Shown here in pieces: positions 60,326 to 64,000 of a DNA stretch of 64,000 nucleotides. The position numbers were made by a program, and so were the translations under genes. The stretch covers positions 20,233-84,232 of the forward strand of contig CADAHS010000006.1 of assembly GCA_902787825.1 (NCBI GenBank). Direction: 5' to 3'. The DNA comes from an uncultured Ruminococcus sp. (lineage in GTDB: Bacteria > Bacillota > Clostridia > Oscillospirales > Ruminococcaceae). Position 1 is the first letter of the stretch, and each line of letters begins with the position of its first letter. Under the pieces are notes generated by a model that made no database searches, was not told the origin of the DNA, and was given only the letters and a program-made list of their open reading frames with translations.

Positions 60326-60736
60326 ATGAATGAAAACAGAACTGTAAAAAAGGAGCTTTGCAGAGGCGTGTTCTGGGTAAATGACGATGTTATCATTTCC
60401 GTAAAGTATCCGTGTATAAGCGATGGCAAGCTGATATGTGCAGATAATGAAACCGAGGAAAAGCTCATGCGAAAGCTTGCCAACCACCAAAAGCTGTGGG
60501 AGGAGTTCCCACACTATATCACCGCAGGACTGCCGTTTAATTATCTTCCAAGAGGGCGTGTTGAGATACGCAAGGGCGGAAAGGCAATTATCTTCTGCTC
60601 GCCGCATATCTGCACCGAAGAAACAAAGCAGCTAATGACAGAAGAATTTGGTCTGACAGCTGAAAACGGCATAACACATATTTCGCTCAAAGCGGACGGC
60701 TCGGCGCATTATCGCTGTGCGCTTGATAACGAATAA
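60326..60736 (+). CDS. Hypothetical protein
   Basis: 136 residues. I chose the ATG at 60326 with AAAGGTG upstream; an in-frame ATG at 60302 overlapping the LRR stop is also possible. The protein is mixed alpha/beta and polar, with no membrane helix or known motif; TAENGITHISLKADGSAHYR near the end may be a small beta-hairpin. Last gene of the WYL-associated run. Confidence 0.6.
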   Translation: MNENRTVKKELCRGVFWVNDDVIISVKYPCISDGKLICADNETEEKLMRKLANHQKLWEEFPHYITAGLPFNYLPRGRVEIRKGGKAIIFCSPHICTEETKQLMTEEFGLTAENGITHISLKADGSAHYRCALDNE

Positions 60737-60824
60737 AATCCGGCTGTCTTTTGTAATACAAACGGTTAAAGCAAACTGGCTTGATGTGTTCGGATACTTT
60801 GAGTTGCTGTCATGAAAAAACCAC

Positions 60825-60853
60825 TTGACATTTCCACTCTCGTGAGTTATAAT
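60825..60853 (+). promoter_or_regulatory. Promoter of small-RNA cassette copy A
   Basis: TTGACA (60825-60830), 17-base spacer, TATAAT (60848-60853). The spacer contains CAC-TCTC-GTG. Confidence 0.85.
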
Positions 60854-60859
60854 AAGACC

Positions 60860-60968
60860 ACGAAAACGGCGTATCTTCGTTTGATACTCAAGTCCAGGGC
60901 ATTCGCAGTACCGCCATACTCGCATAAAAATTCAAGGCTGATGCAGTTTGATTTGCACCAGCCTTTTT
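60860..60968 (+). ncRNA. Small-RNA cassette, copy A
   Basis: Non-coding transcript of about 110 bases between a consensus promoter and the repeat-family terminator at 60934-60968. It contains a GTATC-TTCGTTT-GATAC hairpin. The promoter and the first 25 bases or so, as well as the terminator, match copy B at 63752-63902; the centre differs. Confidence 0.55.
60934..60968 (+). terminator. Repeat-family terminator of small RNA copy A
   Basis: AAGGCTGATGCAGTTTGA, then TTTGCACCAGCCTT and T residues. Confidence 0.85.
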
Positions 60969-61071
60969 CAATAAGGGCATTGCCATGCAAACCAAGCAGC
61001 TGATCTGATTTTCAAAATCCGTGCTTTTATCTATACAATTTCAAGCTCATTTGTAGCTTATACGACAAAGA

Positions 61072-61113
61072 TCCCCTGATGTGTAGTTTATACTACAGAT
61101 CAGGGAGTTTTTA
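61072..61113 (+). terminator. Long hairpin with T tail before the lipase-like gene
   Basis: Arms CCCTGAT and ATCAGGG enclosing GTAGT/ACTAC, followed by TTTTT. It probably insulates the downstream promoter. Confidence 0.75.
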
Positions 61114-61117
61114 TTTA

Positions 61118-61146
61118 TTGAAATAAGTTCAGAAGCGTGGTAGTAT
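61118..61146 (+). promoter_or_regulatory. Promoter of the lipase-like gene
   Basis: TTGAAA (61118-61123), 17-base spacer, TAGTAT (61141-61146). Confidence 0.6.
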
Positions 61147-61220
61147 ACTTTTGTAAGAGAATAAAAAGGTTTGCAAAAAACCGAGTGATAACCGCAGCAG
61201 CCAAAAAAGGAGAAAAGGAC

Positions 61221-63236
61221 ATGAAAAAAACGATCAAAACCAGGATCTTTACAGGATTGCTTTGTTTAGTCACCATTTTCACCACATCAGCAGCTACCGC
61301 TTCAAGCGCTTTTGCTGCCGAGCAGAGCGAAGTATCAGTTTCCAAATACAAAGAAGATACTATTTATTATTCCGATGAATATTTCAGACATTCGTCAACG
61401 CAATATGATCCGCATCTTGCAACGCTTTCCTGCATCATGACCAATTACTCCATACCGCTTGATAATCCTTCAAGCACTGACGATGAGCATTGGTATCAAA
61501 GCCAGCCCGAAAGGCTCCAAGGATTTTTTAACAACATCGGCTTTGAAGATTTCAAGTGCAACAAGGATTATACGTCAAGAAGCGCATTTGATACCATCGG
61601 AGTCGCAGCAGCCTGCAAGAAAGTTGATGACTGCACAGTCATCGGTGTGGGTATCCGTTCAGGCGGATACTTCCGTGAATGGGCAAACAACGTCTGGCTT
61701 GGCGACGGAACAAAGTCCGACTATATGCATGAGGGTTGGTATAACGCCGCAAATAAGACAATTGAATTTCTCAAGGAGTATATCTCTTCCAAGGAGATCA
61801 CCGGAAAGATCAAAGTCTGGATCGCAGGATTTTCCCGAGGCGGAGCAACAGCAAACCTCACAGCAGGTCTGCTGGATAACGCATTAGAGAATAATGCAAA
61901 GGTCCTTTCGGACGAAACGACCCTTACCCGTGACGACTTGTATGCCTATACCTTTGAAGCTCCTCAGGGCGCAAATTACAATTCCAAGACAGTCAAGCTG
62001 CCCGGAGATCCGATCTACAACAACATCTGGAACGTCGTAAATCCTAACGATCTTGTACCCAAGGTCGCTATGAGAGAGTACGGCTTCACAAGATTCGGCA
62101 CAGACAAATTCATCACAACAAAGTTTTACGATCCCAAGAATTTTGAGTCTAACAGGGAAGTTTTCAAAGCCATGTATGCAGCCAACAGTCAGCCTGTAAA
62201 TGACTATAAAGCGGATAACTTTGAGATGTACGGAACTCCGTTCAAAAACGTCGCTGCGCTTGTTGCAGAACTGGTAACTATATTCCCCGTCGGAGCAGCG
62301 GATATCATCAGCCAGATCCATGACGGTAAGATCCCTGCCTTAGAAAAGGACAATACAAAAGCAAATTATGATGCAAACATCTCAACATATCTTCTGCTTG
62401 AGGAGATTACAAAGAATATAGGCAGCCGTGACGATTACAGCAGCAAGTATCAGAGCGGAGTATCCAATTTCCTGCTTGTACTGATGAACGATGTAGGTAA
62501 AATGAGAGAAAGTGAATTGTACTGTATCTTGAGCAAGCTTCTGCTGTGTGCAACTGTCTTCTCGTTACCGGGTATGGATTACCTGCCGGAGAAAATCATC
62601 AAAGATGCAATGCCGGAAAGTATCGACATCGACAAGATCATTGATTCGATCAGCCCACTGCTGGGAGTCATCTTCAAAGCTTACTGGGAGCGCCCGAATG
62701 AACTGATCTCCATAGGACTTTATATCTCAGAGATATTCCAGAATCATGATAACCAGGTAAACATTGCTCATCTGGAAGCTCAGGACAGCTATTATGTGGA
62801 CTCTTATAATCTCAGTCACCAGACTCAAATGCCGGTTGTTGAATTAAGAGACTGTGCAGATTTCGGACGTATCTCGCTCAAGGATTATAACGATATCGGA
62901 CTGCTTGATGAAAGCGGCAGTGAAAATCTTGTCAGCGTCAGCGAAGCAAAGGCTCAGAAGAGCACTGTCAACAGCTGTGCCGACGGTATCGCCGTAGGCT
63001 ACTATTCTTATGCGACAGAAGAAAAGATGGAGTTGTTCGTACCTGTAAATTGCAAATACATTCTGAATATGAAAGGCTATTCCATCAAGCCGTATCATAC
63101 AGCATCATTCGATGCGAGCTATCAGTCTGTCAGCGCTAACAGCGACCACCGCATAAGAGACGAAAAAGGCCAATTTTCGGACTGGTATTTTATGAATACC
63201 GATTTCCTGCAGCGCAGCATCGATATGAACCGGTAA
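61221..63236 (+). CDS. Secreted lipase-like alpha/beta hydrolase
   Basis: 671 residues from the ATG at 61221, which has an AAAAGGAG site. A signal peptide covers about residues 1-33 (ending near ASSAFAA). The nucleophile elbow GFSRGG (the G-x-S-x-G motif, with Ser near residue 205) follows strand IKVWIA, as in the lipase class 3 family. A catalytic Asp is probably in NVVNPNDLVPKV near residue 275; the His is not obvious. It probably acts on lipids or glycolipids outside the cell. Monocistronic with a terminator at 63264-63296. Confidence 0.8.
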   Translation: MKKTIKTRIFTGLLCLVTIFTTSAATASSAFAAEQSEVSVSKYKEDTIYYSDEYFRHSSTQYDPHLATLSCIMTNYSIPLDNPSSTDDEHWYQSQPERLQGFFNNIGFEDFKCNKDYTSRSAFDTIGVAAACKKVDDCTVIGVGIRSGGYFREWANNVWLGDGTKSDYMHEGWYNAANKTIEFLKEYISSKEITGKIKVWIAGFSRGGATANLTAGLLDNALENNAKVLSDETTLTRDDLYAYTFEAPQGANYNSKTVKLPGDPIYNNIWNVVNPNDLVPKVAMREYGFTRFGTDKFITTKFYDPKNFESNREVFKAMYAANSQPVNDYKADNFEMYGTPFKNVAALVAELVTIFPVGAADIISQIHDGKIPALEKDNTKANYDANISTYLLLEEITKNIGSRDDYSSKYQSGVSNFLLVLMNDVGKMRESELYCILSKLLLCATVFSLPGMDYLPEKIIKDAMPESIDIDKIIDSISPLLGVIFKAYWERPNELISIGLYISEIFQNHDNQVNIAHLEAQDSYYVDSYNLSHQTQMPVVELRDCADFGRISLKDYNDIGLLDESGSENLVSVSEAKAQKSTVNSCADGIAVGYYSYATEEKMELFVPVNCKYILNMKGYSIKPYHTASFDASYQSVSANSDHRIRDEKGQFSDWYFMNTDFLQRSIDMNR

Positions 63237-63263
63237 CAGCCAGCAGGGCAGCATAACAGAATA

Positions 63264-63296
63264 AGAGCGTCTGCGAATAATGCAGGCGCTTTTTTG
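63264..63296 (+). terminator. Terminator after the lipase-like gene
   Basis: Arms AGCGTCTGC and GCAGGCGCT, followed by TTTTTT. Confidence 0.85.
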
Positions 63297-63361
63297 TTAT
63301 AGCAGTGAACTGCCGAAAGAGCGTTTGTAAGCACTTTCCGATTATTTCTCAGCAAAAACAG

Positions 63362-63390
63362 ATGACAAAATCAGAAAGGTATGATATAAT
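63362..63390 (+). promoter_or_regulatory. Promoter of the 63431 gene
   Basis: ATGACA (63362-63367), 17-base spacer, TATAAT (63385-63390). Confidence 0.65.
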
Positions 63391-63430
63391 GATGAAAAAC
63401 AATTAGTTGAATAATTGGAGGGGCATCACT

Positions 63431-63625
63431 ATGCTTAGAAAAATAGTTGACCTTACTGAGCCTGACAACGGCTGCGAGGGCTTTATGCCCGGGGAAGAGC
63501 CTTTGGTCACCCTCAAACTTGATGACGGCAGGGAAGTCAGGATACCCGATATGCTGGCGTACAAGAAGAACTGGGACATCGGGCAGAGCATAAGCGATGA
63601 GGATATCGAGAAATATGCAAGATGA
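63431..63625 (+). CDS. Small conserved-looking protein, unknown
   Basis: 64 residues with a GGAGGGG site. The fold appears to be a beta-rich domain (VTLKLDDGREVRIPDMLAYKK) plus a C-terminal helix (NWDIGQSISDEDIEKYAR). The last 15 or so residues match the region at 53235-53277 in front of the nucleotidyltransferase. Just after its stop, the DNA still resembles the start of that nucleotidyltransferase gene, but the coding frame is lost. Confidence 0.6.
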   Translation: MLRKIVDLTEPDNGCEGFMPGEEPLVTLKLDDGREVRIPDMLAYKKNWDIGQSISDEDIEKYAR

Positions 63626-63690
63626 AGTTGGTGAAACTATGTATAGTATCCATCAAACAGATATCAGAAAAAATCTGAACACAAATCCGG
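63611..63690 (+). pseudogene. Remnant of a nucleotidyltransferase gene start
   Basis: Similar to 53277-53340 (shared GATGAAGTTGGTGAAACTATG-like stretch, with TATCAGAAAAA...CTCAAC-like bases after it). The rest of the gene is absent, so this is a short decayed duplicate. Confidence 0.5.
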
Positions 63691-63716
63691 ATTCTTATTT
63701 CTGATGCGAAAACCAC

Positions 63717-63745
63717 TTGACATTTTCACTCCTGTGAGTTATAAT
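63717..63745 (+). promoter_or_regulatory. Promoter of small-RNA cassette copy B
   Basis: TTGACA (63717-63722), 17-base spacer, TATAAT (63740-63745). Spacer contains TCAC-TCCT-GTGA. Confidence 0.85.
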
Positions 63746-63751
63746 AAAGTC

Positions 63752-63902
63752 ACGAAAACAGCGTATCTGCGGGGAAAAATTAAACCAATGTAGTTATGCT
63801 GCCATTAGGTTCTATCGGCAACACCGTACAGGTTCAAGCCCCGATCGTTCGCAGAATAATAAATTAAGGCTGATGCAATTTGACTTGCACCAGCCTTGTT
63901 TA
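63752..63902 (+). ncRNA. Small-RNA cassette, copy B
   Basis: Non-coding transcript of about 150 bases ending in the repeat-family terminator. CTGCG near 63768 can pair with CGCAG near 63850, and GGTTCAAGCCC resembles a T-arm loop. The first 25 bases and the terminator match copy A. Confidence 0.5.
63866..63902 (+). terminator. Repeat-family terminator of small RNA copy B
   Basis: AAGGCTGATGCAATTTGA, then TTGCACCAGCCTT and T residues. Confidence 0.85.
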
Positions 63903-63904
63903 TT

Positions 63905-64000
63905 GTGCAACGAAAACCCCCAGCTATGCTGGGGGTTCAAAAAAGCTTTAGCTATGAGTAGAAAAACAAAACCTCCTATGATAGAATAAGAGTAGGTCTG
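63905..64000 (+). mobile_element. Probable left end of an IS200/IS605-family element (cut by the window edge)
   Basis: A perfect hairpin CCCCCAGC-TAT-GCTGGGGG lies near 63917-63936, followed by GGTTCAAAAAAGCTTTAGC and a purine-rich stretch running to the right edge. This layout (a sub-terminal hairpin close to an end with no terminal inverted repeats) fits IS200-like elements. The transposase gene would start beyond the window. Confidence 0.55.

Noticed and set aside
60812-61003. 63-codon frame in the small-RNA cassette
   Set aside because: It crosses a consensus promoter and a terminator; not plausible as a gene.
63752-63902. Possible tRNA in small-RNA copy B (GGTTCAAGCCC resembles a T arm)
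   Set aside because: No acceptor, D or anticodon arms can be placed around it.

Overview
The window looks like a chromosomal segment of a gut Clostridia member of the Ruminococcus (Oscillospiraceae) type. The signs are a low-to-moderate GC Gram-positive gene set (sporulation-lineage genes gerW and DUF2953, scpAB, dacF, DUF4317, an LtaS-like sulfatase, a BspA-type LRR protein), strong SigA-like promoters (TTGACA-17-TATAAT) and ribosome binding sites of the AAGGAGG type. The genus is inferred from gene content; no rRNA is present.

Positions 1-26,165 are mostly ordinary core genome. It starts with a carboxynorspermidine/carboxyspermidine polyamine operon (dehydrogenase 459-1661, decarboxylase 2210-3340, with a barstar-like gene between them). 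An FMN reductase, a HAD phosphatase, an LtaS-like enzyme and rpmB follow. The block 7953-14408 runs site-2 protease, scpA, scpB, methyltransferase, DUF2953, gerW, D-Ala-D-Ala carboxypeptidase and rluB. Next comes a three-gene biotin carboxyl-transfer cluster (14562-17788) that resembles a transcarboxylase, then assorted housekeeping genes (DUF4317, YfcE, PIN/NYN protein, SGNH hydrolase, RarA, S1-domain protein) and a secreted SleB-like protein with a structured leader.

Positions 26,174-28,748 hold a candidate 6S-like structured RNA, a tRNA-Leu(UAG), a RelBE-type toxin-antitoxin pair, and a cation:proton antiporter preceded by a recognisable fluoride riboswitch whose aptamer 3' half is shared with an intrinsic terminator.

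Positions 28,751-36,099 look like an integrated mobile element: a large serine recombinase, two small paralogous proteins, a DUF927-like ATPase, a DUF6076 protein, an element-type sigma factor, clusters of AACGAACA repeats, and about 850 bases of apparently non-coding but structured DNA.

Positions 36,219-50,767 are a defence island. It is a type I restriction-modification locus (hsdM, hsdS, hsdR) with an invertible hsdS cassette and its own tyrosine recombinase. Three unrecognised genes lie between hsdS and hsdR: a soluble protein, a Gly/Ala-zipper membrane protein, and a protein with a QxK nuclease-like motif plus hydrophobic segments. A DUF262/DUF1524 (GmrSD-like) gene follows. Positions 50,798-54,074 carry SseB-like, unknown and nucleotidyltransferase genes.

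Positions 54,109-60,736 form a second accessory region. A WYL regulator diverges from a run of genes encoding a CbbX/SpoVK-like AAA+ ATPase, a tandem tyrosine-phosphatase-like protein (one P-loop intact, one degenerate), a SLOG-family protein, an LRR protein and a small unknown. Matching operator/promoter copies lie in front of the AAA+ gene and in front of the oppositely oriented small-gene pair, so the WYL protein probably controls both.

The right end holds two copies of a promoter / small-RNA / terminator cassette, a secreted lipase-like protein, a small orphan gene whose flank is a decayed duplicate of the 53.2 kb locus, and the probable left end of an IS200/IS605-type element running off the window.
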